DNA of 64,000 nt from Sporosarcina sp. D27 (lineage in GTDB: Bacteria > Bacillota > Bacilli > Bacillales_A > Planococcaceae), in the NCBI RefSeq assembly GCF_000586555.1, contig NZ_AZUC01000048.1, positions 1 to 64,000 of the forward strand, given 5' to 3'. The position numbers and the translations under genes are program-made. The stretch's first letter is position 1. Each line of letters begins with the position of its first letter. The notes beneath the pieces are model-generated. The model was not told the origin of the DNA. It searched no databases and was given only the letters and a program-made list of their open reading frames with translations. Positions 16,271 to 24,889 of the stretch are shown here, piece by piece.

Positions 16271-16576
16271 ATGGACGTCAAAGGCAAAGTTGAAGGCGAA
16301 TTGAATAAAATGGACAGTGAAAAGAAAGAAGATATCTTAAAAAACTTTACATCGTTTAAAGATTATCTATCCGACAAAGTAAGCAAAGGTGAAAAGTTGG
16401 GACTCAGCGAGGAACAACTGACGAAGGCAACAGAGTATGTCGCGGGGTATTTGGCAAAACACGAAGAACCGAAAAACCGTGAACAATATGTGCTTCAAGA
16501 ACTTTGGAAGGTCGGCGACAAGGAAGAGCAAAAAGCACTGTCCAGTCTTTTGCTGAAACTCGTCAAAGCGGAGTAA
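16271..16576 (+). CDS. DUF3243 (YmfJ-like) protein
   Basis: A 101-residue helical protein matching DUF3243, the family of Bacillus YmfJ: LKNFTSFKDYLSDKVSKGEK, then LTKATEYVAGYLAKHEEPKN, REQYVLQELWKVGDKEEQKA and a closing LLLKLVK. The canonical family is about 85 residues; here a 20-residue Lys/Glu-rich N-terminal extension precedes it. aaggagtg is the ribosome site. A small acidic protein gene follows 21 bases later, with its own ribosome site, and both share one terminator. Function unknown; the neighbourhood of sigma-B genes hints at stress. Confidence 0.8.
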   Translation: MDVKGKVEGELNKMDSEKKEDILKNFTSFKDYLSDKVSKGEKLGLSEEQLTKATEYVAGYLAKHEEPKNREQYVLQELWKVGDKEEQKALSSLLLKLVKAE

Positions 16577-16597
16577 CTCCTAAAAGGAGGACTATTC

Positions 16598-16840
16598 ATG
16601 GACGACAAGAAAAAGTCATTCACTGCCGAAGATCGAAAAGAGGTTATCCAACCTTATTTGGATAATCCTGACGCTGTTAAAACTGACAAAGAATCCCTTT
16701 TTGATATGCATGAAGATATGCAAACGGTAGATGCTGTCCCTGTTGAAGACACTAATATGGAATGGGAAGAAGAAAAGCAAGAAAACCATCGCAAATCCAA
16801 GGATCAATCATCAAGTGAAGAAAAATACGCGGGTAGATAA
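16598..16840 (+). CDS. Small acidic hydrophilic protein
   Basis: Not recognised. The 80-residue product is rich in Asp, Glu and Lys, has no hydrophobic segment and looks intrinsically disordered. It opens MDDKKKSFTAEDRKEVIQPY and ends in a Ser/Glu/Lys tail. A clear aaaggagga lies nine bases before the ATG, and the gene sits between the DUF3243 gene and a terminator, so it is probably expressed. Small hydrophilic proteins of this type often belong to stress or spore regulons, but nothing here proves it. Confidence 0.65.
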   Translation: MDDKKKSFTAEDRKEVIQPYLDNPDAVKTDKESLFDMHEDMQTVDAVPVEDTNMEWEEEKQENHRKSKDQSSSEEKYAGR

Positions 16841-16850
16841 TCTTATCCGT

Positions 16851-16882
16851 AGACACCTTCTTAAACAGAGGGTGTCTTTTTT
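16851..16882 (+). terminator. Terminator of the DUF3243 operon
   Basis: agacacc / ggtgtct stem followed by a run of T. Confidence 0.85.
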
Positions 16883-16978
16883 GTTTTCATTTCCCGGGGA
16901 ATAATTAGAGGTCTAACTTCCTATGTATCAAAATGGTAATCACCGTGATATACTATTTAGCTTAGGGGGAAATGCATT

Positions 16979-17887
16979 ATGAAATTTTGGATATATCCGA
17001 TACTCGTAATTGTCGCGGCTAGCAGTTACGGAATTCTTTCGTCTATTGTTAAATTGGCCATTAGAGATGGCTATTCGGCTTCTCAAGCTGTTACCAGTCA
17101 GTTCTTCATAGGGTTCTTAATCGCCCTTTTACTTTACGTCATCATTCAACACAAGCGTCCTCGTTTTGGAGGGGGCTGGACACTTATACTTGCAGGATGC
17201 TTTACCGCTTTAACAGGGATTGTTTATGGAAAAACAGTTGAGTATATGCCTGCATCACTGGCAGTAGTTATGCTCTTTCAATTTACTTGGATTGGCATGC
17301 TATTTGACTGTATCGCAAGTCGTCGTTTACCTAAGAGGGTGGAAGTGATTTCACTCGTTTTCCTTTTCTCTGGAACGATTTTTGCAGCAGGAATTTTAAA
17401 TGTCGATTTGAGTGGCATCCCTTGGCAAGGCTGGGCATTTGGGCTGGCTTCAGCAACAAGTTTCGCCTCATTCGTGATGGCGAACCAAAAAGCGATTGAA
17501 GGAATGGATACAACCACTCGCCTCTTATTTACTTCTTTCTTCGCAGTAATTGTGATCTTGTTCTTCCAATCACCTGAAATTGTTTGGACTGGACAACTAT
17601 TCACTTCAAGCCTCTTATTATATGGACTTGTCCTTGGCTTATTCGGAATTATAATTCCCATCTATCTCTTTTCCATTGCAGTGCCTAAAGTGGGTACAGC
17701 AATGACGTCCATTCTTAGTGCTATGGAGCTTCCGGTCGCAATGACCGCCTCTGTTGTATTAGTTGGCGAACATATTACGTTCATACAAATCATTGGGATT
17801 CTCATAATATTATTCGGGATGACTTTACCGTCACTCGCACAGAGACGACTTAACCGTCTCCCCCACAAAACGTCTGAACTGCTCTAA
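16979..17887 (+). CDS. EamA family (DMT) transporter
   Basis: A 302-residue inner-membrane exporter of the EamA drug/metabolite family, with two EamA repeats of five helices each (about residues 5-135 and 147-290). Visible are SSYGILSSIVKLAIRDGYSA in the first repeat and GTAMTSILSAMELPVAMTAS near the last helices. The C-terminus is basic (QRRLNRLPHK), as usual for the cytoplasmic end. taggggga lies eight bases before the ATG. Its stop codon lies inside the loop of a perfect terminator. Substrate unknown. Confidence 0.88.
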   Translation: MKFWIYPILVIVAASSYGILSSIVKLAIRDGYSASQAVTSQFFIGFLIALLLYVIIQHKRPRFGGGWTLILAGCFTALTGIVYGKTVEYMPASLAVVMLFQFTWIGMLFDCIASRRLPKRVEVISLVFLFSGTIFAAGILNVDLSGIPWQGWAFGLASATSFASFVMANQKAIEGMDTTTRLLFTSFFAVIVILFFQSPEIVWTGQLFTSSLLLYGLVLGLFGIIIPIYLFSIAVPKVGTAMTSILSAMELPVAMTASVVLVGEHITFIQIIGILIILFGMTLPSLAQRRLNRLPHKTSELL

Positions 17888-17906
17888 TGCAGTTCAGACG
17901 TTTTTG
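17867..17906 (+). terminator. Terminator enclosing the stop codon
   Basis: aaaacgtctgaactgc / gcagttcagacgtttt is a perfect 16-base stem; the loop contains the TAA of the preceding gene. Confidence 0.9.
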
Positions 17907-17974
17907 CATAAAGTTCCCGAACCTCGTACAATGGGTACATGAAAAAAGAGTCCCGCTAGAGAGGAGTTTTTCGA

Positions 17975-19168
17975 TTGTTGCAAGACCGCCTATATTATCA
18001 AGAGCCTTACCTTACCAGTTTCACAACCGTGGTAACACAGCACGCTGTCGATGAACAAGGACGACCATTCGCAGTACTGGAGAATACTGCATTTTATCCT
18101 ACTGGTGGTGGACAACCTCATGACACAGGATTTATTGCAGACATTGCAGTTGTGGACGTAGAAGAAGTTGACGGAGAAATTCGACACTATTTGGAAACTC
18201 CTCTAGTCACTGGGGGAACGATTTCTGCTGAAATCGACTGGGATCGCAGATTTGATCATATGCAACAGCATACTGGACAACATGTACTGACTGCTGCTTT
18301 CGTTGAACTTTTTGACTACCCTACCATCAGTTTTCACCTTGGTCGAGAAATCGTGACCATCGATCTTGCGACTGAACAGGTCTCTTCGGATGAACTGCGT
18401 GCGGCTGAAAAACTTGCCAATGCAATTATCCTTGAAAATCGACCGATTGAGCAGAAATGGGTGACACAAGACGAACTGTCAGCGTATTCACTTCGTAAAC
18501 AAATTAGTGTCGACGAGGAAATTCGTCTCGTAATCATTCCTGACTTCGATACAAACGGATGTGGAGGTACACACCCTAGCTCCACAGGACAAATCGGATC
18601 GTTAAAGGTCCTTTCCACTGAAAAGCAAAAAAAGAATACACGCATCCACTTTGTGTGCGGAGGGCGGGTCCTCCATCAGCTTGGTACAATTCATGATGAA
18701 CTTTCAGATGTTGCACGTCTACTGAGCGCTCCATTAAGCCAAGCAGCTGATGCCACACAAAAACTGCTCGATGCGCAACATACGTTGGAAAAGCAATTGG
18801 AAGCCGCGAAGGAACAGTTGCTTGACATTGAAGCGGCATCTCTTGCTGAACGAAAAACGATTGTCATACGGCAAACATACAAAGATCGTTCCATGCAAGA
18901 GTTACAAAAACTCGCTCGCAAAACACTTGCTCTTCGTGAACAGGCAATTGTTTTACTCGTTTCGGATGATGCTGAAAAGCTGCAATTCGTGGCATCTCGT
19001 ACAAATTCGCTCACACCGGATATGCGTACGGTTTCATCCATCGCTCTTCCTGCAATAGAAGGTAAAGGAGGAGGCTCTGCGGCATCAGTTCAGGGAGGCG
19101 GTGCACGAACCATGTCTGCCGAAGACCTATCAGAGTTACTTGAGCGCTCCATTCCCGTTCACGTATAA
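17975..19168 (+). CDS. AlaX-type alanyl-tRNA editing protein with DHHA1 domain
   Basis: Free-standing editing protein related to the editing and C-terminal domains of alanyl-tRNA synthetase; the family deacylates Ser-tRNA(Ala). The 397-residue size is that of the long AlaX form. Markers: FYPTGGGQPHDTG (about 40-52), the zinc motif HTGQH (His99 and His103), the second zinc pair in CGGTH (Cys196 and His200), a coiled coil about 250-285, and a DHHA1 tail with EGKGGGSAASVQGGG. The start is the TTG at 17975, supported by gagaggag upstream. Monocistronic. Confidence 0.93.
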   Translation: MLQDRLYYQEPYLTSFTTVVTQHAVDEQGRPFAVLENTAFYPTGGGQPHDTGFIADIAVVDVEEVDGEIRHYLETPLVTGGTISAEIDWDRRFDHMQQHTGQHVLTAAFVELFDYPTISFHLGREIVTIDLATEQVSSDELRAAEKLANAIILENRPIEQKWVTQDELSAYSLRKQISVDEEIRLVIIPDFDTNGCGGTHPSSTGQIGSLKVLSTEKQKKNTRIHFVCGGRVLHQLGTIHDELSDVARLLSAPLSQAADATQKLLDAQHTLEKQLEAAKEQLLDIEAASLAERKTIVIRQTYKDRSMQELQKLARKTLALREQAIVLLVSDDAEKLQFVASRTNSLTPDMRTVSSIALPAIEGKGGGSAASVQGGGARTMSAEDLSELLERSIPVHV

Positions 19169-19184
19169 CAACAAATACAACCCA

Positions 19185-19226
19185 AAACCCCCAACCACCG
19201 CATTAAATTGCGTTGTTGGGGGTTTC
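19185..19226. terminator. Terminator between AlaX and cytochrome genes
   Basis: aacccccaac / gttgggggtt stem with inner cgca/tgcg pairing; it can serve both convergent genes. Confidence 0.8.
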
Positions 19227-19229
19227 CAT

Positions 19230-20216
19230 TTATTCTTTCTTACCAATAACTGCTTCCCAGTCAATTGTGCCGGCCTTAATTTCATCGCGACGTTCTTTTG
19301 TCATCGAGTCGCTTGGACGTCCACCATTTGGCCAATCTCCTTCATGATTTCCAAACTCAGGACGATCTTGGGATAGGATGAACGCTGAAACATCAGCAAC
19401 TTCCTGGTCTGATAAGCTTCCTGCATTACCGACCGGCATATTGTTGTGCACGTAACCTGCCATTTTAGTTAGGCGCGCAATTCCAGCACCGTCATTAAAG
19501 GAGCCATCTCCCCATAATGCAGGACCTGTGTTTGAACCTGTTCCACTACCGTCCCCTGCATGGCATGTCGCACATGATTGCTGATACACCTTTTCCCCAT
19601 CTGCAACACTTGGAATTGGCATGTCATCTACACTGTTCTGGTGACGCCATGGCAACTCTGCCCCTACTGGAATTCCTTCAGAAATATAAGTCATATACGC
19701 AACCATCGCTTTTAAATCTGGATCATTGCTTTCAAACTTTGTACCGTTCATGCTTCGCACCATGCATCCATTGATACGATCTTCTAATGTTACAACCTTA
19801 CCAGAACGATCGATGTACATTGGATACACCGCTGACATTCCGACTAGTGAAGAGACTTCACTGTCCAAACCAGCACCTGCGTGACAACTAGTACATGATA
19901 GTTCGTTCACCAGTTTCTCACCGTCTTCTGCAGTGGGAGCTTCACCTCGTAATACAGTTGAAGTATCGTTTACAAGGTCGTATCCGCGCTTAATTGCATC
20001 ACCAAGCTCGCCGTCAGGAACGTCATCCATTGAAGGTGGATTGTGTTGAATTTCACTTCCTGCAGCGCTATCGGATCCTGATTCAGTTTCAGTCACATCT
20101 GCTACACCTTCATTTTCAGCCGCTTTGTTCGTTTTTAGTTGGAAAGACATAAGGACAATGGTAAGTGCAAAAATAGCAACTAATACAGCTAATACTAAAG
20201 TAGAGGTTTTTCTCAT
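19230..20216 (-). CDS. Membrane-anchored dihaem c-type cytochrome, TsdA-like
   Basis: Exported dihaem cytochrome c, 328 residues, held by an uncleaved N-terminal helix (about 7-25). Haem motifs are CTSCH (108-112) and CATCH (215-219). The segment LEDRINGCMVRSMNG around Cys151 matches the place where thiosulfate dehydrogenase TsdA and SoxA carry a cysteine axial ligand of haem 1, and the following AYMTYISEGIPVG block is also typical. This suggests thiosulfate-to-tetrathionate oxidation or tetrathionate reduction, or at least sulfur-compound electron transfer. aggaggaag precedes the ATG. A decayed partial copy lies just upstream. A plain electron-carrier role cannot be excluded. Confidence 0.87.
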   Translation of the reverse strand: MRKTSTLVLAVLVAIFALTIVLMSFQLKTNKAAENEGVADVTETESGSDSAAGSEIQHNPPSMDDVPDGELGDAIKRGYDLVNDTSTVLRGEAPTAEDGEKLVNELSCTSCHAGAGLDSEVSSLVGMSAVYPMYIDRSGKVVTLEDRINGCMVRSMNGTKFESNDPDLKAMVAYMTYISEGIPVGAELPWRHQNSVDDMPIPSVADGEKVYQQSCATCHAGDGSGTGSNTGPALWGDGSFNDGAGIARLTKMAGYVHNNMPVGNAGSLSDQEVADVSAFILSQDRPEFGNHEGDWPNGGRPSDSMTKERRDEIKAGTIDWEAVIGKKE

Positions 20217-20405
20217 TTTTACTTCCTCCTTTGTTTGTGACTATTGTATCAAACTCTCTTCTATAATGATATGGAATTAAAGTAAATTGGGTTGAAATAG
20301 GGAATTCCCTTAGTGAATTATAAATTGTCACGCGACGCAAGGAGCATGCACGGGTATCCCCTATAAGTAAGGAACCCTTGCTGACAAATCCTTATTATCT
20401 TCTTA

Positions 20406-20530
20406 GAATTCTACATAGTTCATACTACGAACCATGCTTCCATTGATGCGATCTTCTAAGGTTGCGATTTTATCATTCCGGGAACGATACGCAGGTATTT
20501 TGTATTCACACCAACTAATGAGGAAACATA
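20406..20530 (-). pseudogene. Relic of a second TsdA-like cytochrome gene
   Basis: On the minus strand this stretch encodes SLVGVNTKY, then after a frame change P-A-Y-R-S-R-N-D-K-I-A followed by TLEDRINGSMVRSMN. The intact gene downstream has SSLVGMSAVYPMYIDRSGK followed by VVTLEDRINGCMVRSMNG. Similarity extends over about 120 bases at DNA level. The haem-ligand Cys is Ser in the relic. It is a remnant of duplication or of an independently acquired homologue. Confidence 0.8.
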
Positions 20531-20605
20531 GTTATTCTCTTTTTGAATAGTAATTATTTACTATTACAATAAAAATAGACAGTATATTCTGTTATACAAA
20601 AATGA

Positions 20606-20635
20606 TTGACAACTCTTTTATTGTTTCACTAGTAT
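20606..20635 (+). promoter_or_regulatory. Probable sigma-A promoter of the alanine symporter gene
   Basis: TTGACA (20606-20611), an 18-base spacer and TAGTAT (20630-20635). Confidence 0.5.
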
Positions 20636-20737
20636 AGTATTTAAACCGATTGGCAATTCCGAATTCACTATTTGTTCAGCAGGTACAACCTGAAACTTCT
20701 ACGCACGATTTCAAGCACTCAAAAGGGGATGGTACAT

Positions 20738-22105
20738 TTGAATACGTTTACAAAATGGGTAGGAGTTGTTTCAGATTTTTTATGGGGCGCACCAATTATT
20801 TTATTGCTGATTGGCGGAGGACTATTTCTGACAATCCGTCTTGGGTTCTTTCAATTCAAGTACATGCCTCACATTCTTCGTCAGACCTTCGGGAAAATCT
20901 TGTCGAAAGGCTCTGGAGACGGTACGCTGACGCCTTTTCAGGCGACAACTTCAGCACTCGCTTCCACTATGGGTGCTGCCAACATTGTCGGTGTACCTGT
21001 TGCGATTGCCCTCGGTGGTCCAGGCGCAATTTTTTGGATGTGGCTGGTTGCACTTATTGGAATCGGCACGAAATATTCAGAAGTCGTCCTTGGCATTAAG
21101 TATCGCGAAAAGAACGAAGCTGGGGATTATGTAGGCGGACCCATGTATTATATTAAAAAAGGGCTTGGCTGGAAAAAAGTTGCATATCTTTTTGCATTTG
21201 CACTGATGATTGAAATTATTGCCAGTACGATGGTTCAGTCTAATTCAATCGCGACTACAATCGAAAGTTCGTTTGGATTGCCTCCGTACATTACCGGAAT
21301 TATTGTTGCACTTTTAGTAGCTCTTGTCTCCTTTGGAGGAATTAAAGCAATTGGTCGCGTCACAGAGCGACTTATTCCTTCGATGGTGGTCTTGTATATT
21401 GTCAGTGCACTCATTGTGATTGCGTTCAATATTACAGAAGTACCCGCTGCATTCGGACTTATTTTTACATACGCATTTCAGCCGATATCTGCGGCAGGTG
21501 GATTTGCAGGTGCTGGTGTTGCCGCTGCTATACGATGGGGATTGGCACGCGGACTCTACTCCAACGAAGCAGGAATTGGAACGGCACCGATTGCACACGC
21601 TGCTGCGATGAATAATCATCCAGCGAAACAAGGCTTTTGGGGCGCATTTGAAGTCATAGTAGATACACTCATCGTTTGTACCATGACGGCAATGGTAGTA
21701 TTGACGACAGGTGTTTGGAAAGTCATCGATGCCAATAACGCTTCTTCAATGGTGACAGAAGCATACAGCACAGTTTTCGGTGCAACCATTGGTGGGATAA
21801 TTATTTCAGTCGTTCTTTTCTTGTTCGTCATTACAACCGTCGTTGTCATCGTCTACTACGGAGAAAAGCAAGCAGAATTCTTATTTGGGACTGGCTTTTC
21901 AAAAGTAATGCGGGTGGTTTATATCATCGCCATTATTATTGGAGCACTTGGCGGATTACAATTCGTATGGAAATTCCTTGATTTGCTACTCGCTATCGTA
22001 GTCGTACCGAACGTTATCGCCGTATTGTTCTTAAGTGGAAAAGTCCGTGAAGTGACAAACGATTACTTTACAAATCTCTATCCAATAGAAAGAAAAAAAT
22101 TATAG
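20738..22105 (+). CDS. Alanine/glycine:cation symporter (AGCS family)
   Basis: Sodium- or proton-coupled amino-acid importer of the AGCS family (AlsT/AgcS), about 455 residues with around 11 membrane helices. Family marks: FLWGAPIILLLIGGGLFLTI near the start, TPFQATTSALASTMGAANIV, GPGAIFWMWLVALIGIGTKY and RGLYSNEAGIGTAPIAHAAA. The reading frame is open further upstream, but the TTG at 20738 is preferred: aagggg ends nine bases before it, and the homologous proteins begin here. An ATG at 20729 overlaps the ribosome site. The gene ends in a strong terminator and stands alone. Confidence 0.93.
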   Translation: MNTFTKWVGVVSDFLWGAPIILLLIGGGLFLTIRLGFFQFKYMPHILRQTFGKILSKGSGDGTLTPFQATTSALASTMGAANIVGVPVAIALGGPGAIFWMWLVALIGIGTKYSEVVLGIKYREKNEAGDYVGGPMYYIKKGLGWKKVAYLFAFALMIEIIASTMVQSNSIATTIESSFGLPPYITGIIVALLVALVSFGGIKAIGRVTERLIPSMVVLYIVSALIVIAFNITEVPAAFGLIFTYAFQPISAAGGFAGAGVAAAIRWGLARGLYSNEAGIGTAPIAHAAAMNNHPAKQGFWGAFEVIVDTLIVCTMTAMVVLTTGVWKVIDANNASSMVTEAYSTVFGATIGGIIISVVLFLFVITTVVVIVYYGEKQAEFLFGTGFSKVMRVVYIIAIIIGALGGLQFVWKFLDLLLAIVVVPNVIAVLFLSGKVREVTNDYFTNLYPIERKKL

Positions 22106-22117
22106 AATACATTCGTT

Positions 22118-22160
22118 CCTCCAGTCGTACAAATATCTGTACGATGGAGGTTTTTTTTTT
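22118..22160 (+). terminator. Terminator of the AGCS gene
   Basis: cctccagtcgtac / gtacgatggagg stem and a run of nine or more T. Confidence 0.9.
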
Positions 22161-22243
22161 GACATTGAAGGATATAGGTATATAGATCTCTTTCTAGCAA
22201 ATCGAGGGTGAGAGAGCTTGCGAAAAAACAAGGAGCGGTGTTG

Positions 22244-23194
22244 ATGATAAAATTTAAAGGTGTCTCTAAGTCATACGATGGAGAAACGAACGTCGTAGAA
22301 GATGTAAACTTCGAAATTGCAGAAGGGGAGTTTTTTGTACTGATTGGACCAAGTGGATGTGGGAAGACAACGACACTAAAAATGATTAATCGTCTTATTC
22401 CCTTGTCAGACGGAACGATACGTATTCAAGATAAAAAGATTAGTGACTATGCAATTCACGAACTACGCTGGCAAATCGGATATGTCTTGCAGCAGATTGC
22501 ATTGTTTCCACATATGACCATAGAAGAGAATATTTCGATTGTACCCGAACTGAAACATTGGAAAAAAGACCATACCCACAATCGTGTTACTGAATTGCTG
22601 AATATGGTCGAGTTAGATCCTGATACATACAGAGGGCGTAAACCTAGTGAATTATCTGGTGGACAGCAACAGAGAATCGGAGTGGTTCGGGCGCTTGCGG
22701 CAGATCCCGATATTGTCTTGATGGATGAACCATTCAGTGCACTCGACCCCATCAGTAGATTGAAGCTACAAGATGACTTGTTGCATTTACAGAGGACGAT
22801 AAAAAAGACGATTGTATTTGTTACGCATGACATTCAGGAAGCGATGAAACTAGGCGATCGTATTTGCATTATGAAAGACGGAAAAATTGAACAGCTCGGG
22901 ACGCCTGATGAAATTACAGCTGCCCCTGCGACACCTTTTGTACAAGAATTTATCGGAAGTGGCGGCACTCAACCATTTGTCATACGAGATCATATGGAAC
23001 CCATGTCTGAATCGATACATTTAGACGCACCGCCATTAGCGATTGACGCTGGATGGAGTACAGTATTGGACGCACTTCTAGTAGCGGATGTGGTCGCTAT
23101 CGAGGATAAGGGCGACATTGTCGGCACGTTGTCCAGAGATGCGTTACTCTCCTTTTTAGCAACACAGGAGAAAGAAAGGACGGCGACGGCATGA
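22244..23194 (+). CDS. ABC importer ATPase, OpuCA/EgtV-like
   Basis: ATPase of a betaine/choline/carnitine-class (OpuC-like) importer. Walker A GPSGCGKTTTLKMINRL, Q-loop LQQIALFPHMTIEEN, signature LSGGQQQR and Walker B IVLMDEPFSALDP are intact. The C-terminal 80 residues keep only a partial CBS-like segment (STVLDALLVADVVAIEDKGD) rather than the two CBS domains of OpuCA. The ATG at 22244 has aaggag eight bases upstream; an open frame extends to 22208 without a ribosome site. Its last four bases overlap the permease gene (ATGA). The partner's fused design also occurs in ergothioneine importers (EgtUV), so substrate is open. Confidence 0.92.
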   Translation: MIKFKGVSKSYDGETNVVEDVNFEIAEGEFFVLIGPSGCGKTTTLKMINRLIPLSDGTIRIQDKKISDYAIHELRWQIGYVLQQIALFPHMTIEENISIVPELKHWKKDHTHNRVTELLNMVELDPDTYRGRKPSELSGGQQQRIGVVRALAADPDIVLMDEPFSALDPISRLKLQDDLLHLQRTIKKTIVFVTHDIQEAMKLGDRICIMKDGKIEQLGTPDEITAAPATPFVQEFIGSGGTQPFVIRDHMEPMSESIHLDAPPLAIDAGWSTVLDALLVADVVAIEDKGDIVGTLSRDALLSFLATQEKERTATA

Positions 23195-24708
23195 GTCATT
23201 TCTTTGATGTTTTTCAAGATCGTAAGGGAGAATTGGCTAGTGCGCTATTGGAACATATCCAAATTTCCTTGATTGCGCTCGTTTTTGCTGTATTAATCGC
23301 CATTCCACTTGGAATTTACCTAACGAACAAGCGACGGATTGCGGAAAGTGTCATCGGGGCAAGTGCAGTGTTGCAGACTATTCCATCCCTCGCCTTGCTC
23401 GGATTACTAATCCCGTTACTCGGTATCGGGAAAGTACCTGCCATTATCGCGCTCGTCGCGTACGCGTTGTTGCCAATTTTGCGCAACACGTATACGGGTA
23501 TCAAAGAAGTTGACCCTTCATTAATAGAAGCTGCCACTGCAATGGGGATGACGACGTGGAAACGATTGACCAAAGTTGAACTTCCTCTTGCGATGCCAGT
23601 TATTATGGCAGGCATCCGTACGTCAATGGTGCTTATTGTCGGAACAGCTACGCTTGCTGCACTCATCGGAGCAGGTGGTCTAGGGGATTTAATCCTTCTG
23701 GGGATTGACCGTAACAACCCTTCCCTTATTGTATTAGGAGCTATTCCTGCAGCACTTCTAGCGCTCGCATTTGACTTTTTGCTTAAGAAATTTGAAGGTC
23801 TTTCATTCAAACGGGCTGCTACCGCTCTCATTGTATTTTTCTTTATTAGCTTGCTCGTTATCGTGTTCCCATTTTTGTCCGGGCGTTCGAATAAGCAGTT
23901 AGTAATCGGTGCCAAACTCGGTGCTGAACCGGAAATCCTCATTAACATGTACAAACTCCTCATTGAAGACGAAACTGACCTGACTGTCGAACTGAAACCC
24001 GGTCTTGGCAAAACATCGTTCGTATTCAATGCACTTAAGTCAGGCAGTATTGACATGTATCCGGAATTCACAGGGACAGCACTTTCCGAGTTTTTAAAAG
24101 AAGAGGCTGTCAGCAACGATCGCAAGGAAGTGTTCGAACAAGCACGTGATGGCCTTGCCGATCAGTTCGATATGACCTTGTTGCCACCGATGTCGTATAA
24201 CAATACGTATACATTGGCGATTTCCAAGCAATTTGAAGAACAGACAGGTGTGAAGACCATTTCAGACTTGGCTGCAGTTGAAGCCAATGTGAAAGCCGGA
24301 TTCACTCTTGAATTTAACGACCGTGAAGACGGGTACAAAGGCATTCAAAAATTATATGGTGTGGACTTCCCTTCCGTGAAAACGATGGAACCTAAATTAC
24401 GGTACCAAGCAATTGAAACAGGCGACATCAACTTAATGGATGCATATTCAACAGACAGTGAATTGAAAGAGTACGATATGACAGTGCTTGAAGATGATCA
24501 GGAACTGTTCCCACCCTATCAAGGGGCTCCTCTCTTGTTGAAAAAGACACTTGAGAAATATCCTGAGCTCGAAGGTGTATTGAATAAGCTTTCTGGAAAA
24601 GTGACGGACGATGAAATGCGTGACATGAACTTCCGTGTAAACTCAGGTGGAGAAAACGCTGAGGATGTGGCACGTGAGTTCCTTATAAACGCTGGATTGT
24701 TGAAGTGA
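23191..24708 (+). CDS. Fused permease/substrate-binding subunit, OpuC/EgtU type
   Basis: A 505-residue fusion. Residues about 15-210 form the permease with the coupling loop EAATAMGMTTWKRLTKVELP; after another membrane helix (about 212-232) comes an extracytoplasmic type-II binding domain (about 238-505). The latter carries GAKLGAEPEILINMYKLLIE, SGSIDMYPEFTGTALSEFL, LEFNDREDGYKGIQKLYG and PPYQGAPLLLKK, all standard for quaternary-amine binding proteins. With the ATPase it makes a complete two-gene importer for an osmolyte such as glycine betaine, choline or carnitine, or for ergothioneine. The start codon overlaps the upstream stop, giving tight coupling. Confidence 0.92.
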   Translation: MSHFFDVFQDRKGELASALLEHIQISLIALVFAVLIAIPLGIYLTNKRRIAESVIGASAVLQTIPSLALLGLLIPLLGIGKVPAIIALVAYALLPILRNTYTGIKEVDPSLIEAATAMGMTTWKRLTKVELPLAMPVIMAGIRTSMVLIVGTATLAALIGAGGLGDLILLGIDRNNPSLIVLGAIPAALLALAFDFLLKKFEGLSFKRAATALIVFFFISLLVIVFPFLSGRSNKQLVIGAKLGAEPEILINMYKLLIEDETDLTVELKPGLGKTSFVFNALKSGSIDMYPEFTGTALSEFLKEEAVSNDRKEVFEQARDGLADQFDMTLLPPMSYNNTYTLAISKQFEEQTGVKTISDLAAVEANVKAGFTLEFNDREDGYKGIQKLYGVDFPSVKTMEPKLRYQAIETGDINLMDAYSTDSELKEYDMTVLEDDQELFPPYQGAPLLLKKTLEKYPELEGVLNKLSGKVTDDEMRDMNFRVNSGGENAEDVAREFLINAGLLK

Positions 24709-24711
24709 AGA

Positions 24712-24738
24712 AAAGGCTGCCGCGGCTGCCTTTTTTTG
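24712..24738 (+). terminator. Terminator of the OpuC-type operon
   Basis: aggctgccg / cggctgcct near-palindrome with one mismatch per arm followed by seven T. Confidence 0.75.
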
Positions 24739-24756
24739 CGTGAAACGGGGTTTTTA

Positions 24757-24883
24757 TGTGTTCTCCGACACAACTCTCGGAATGTCCGACATCCCGAGAG
24801 TTTTCTCTTACAGTTCGGGGCATTTCTCCAGCACTCATCGATATTTCTCGGACACTTAGCGAAGTTTCTCGATATCGGGACAC
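24757..24883. repeat. Degenerate 20-bp periodic repeat array
   Basis: Successive 20-base units share the pattern tttctcg..ac....g.ga: for example catttctccagcactcatcg, atatttctcggacacttagc and gaagtttctcgatatcggga. About six units can be followed. The frames that stay open through it only reflect the repeat. The period equals that of the array at the left window edge, though the unit sequence differs. Confidence 0.7.
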
Positions 24884-24889
24884 AATTCA

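Noticed and set aside
19230-19260. Shared operon between AlaX gene and cytochrome
   Set aside because: The genes converge and a terminator separates them.
23316-24125. 269-codon minus-strand frame opposite the OpuC/EgtU-type gene
   Set aside because: Long but antisense to a certain gene; composition follows the opposite strand's third-codon bias.
24757-24883. Small protein made of RETSLSVREISMSAGE-like repeats
   Set aside because: The peptide pattern only mirrors the 20-bp DNA repeat, which shifts frame every unit; no ribosome site.
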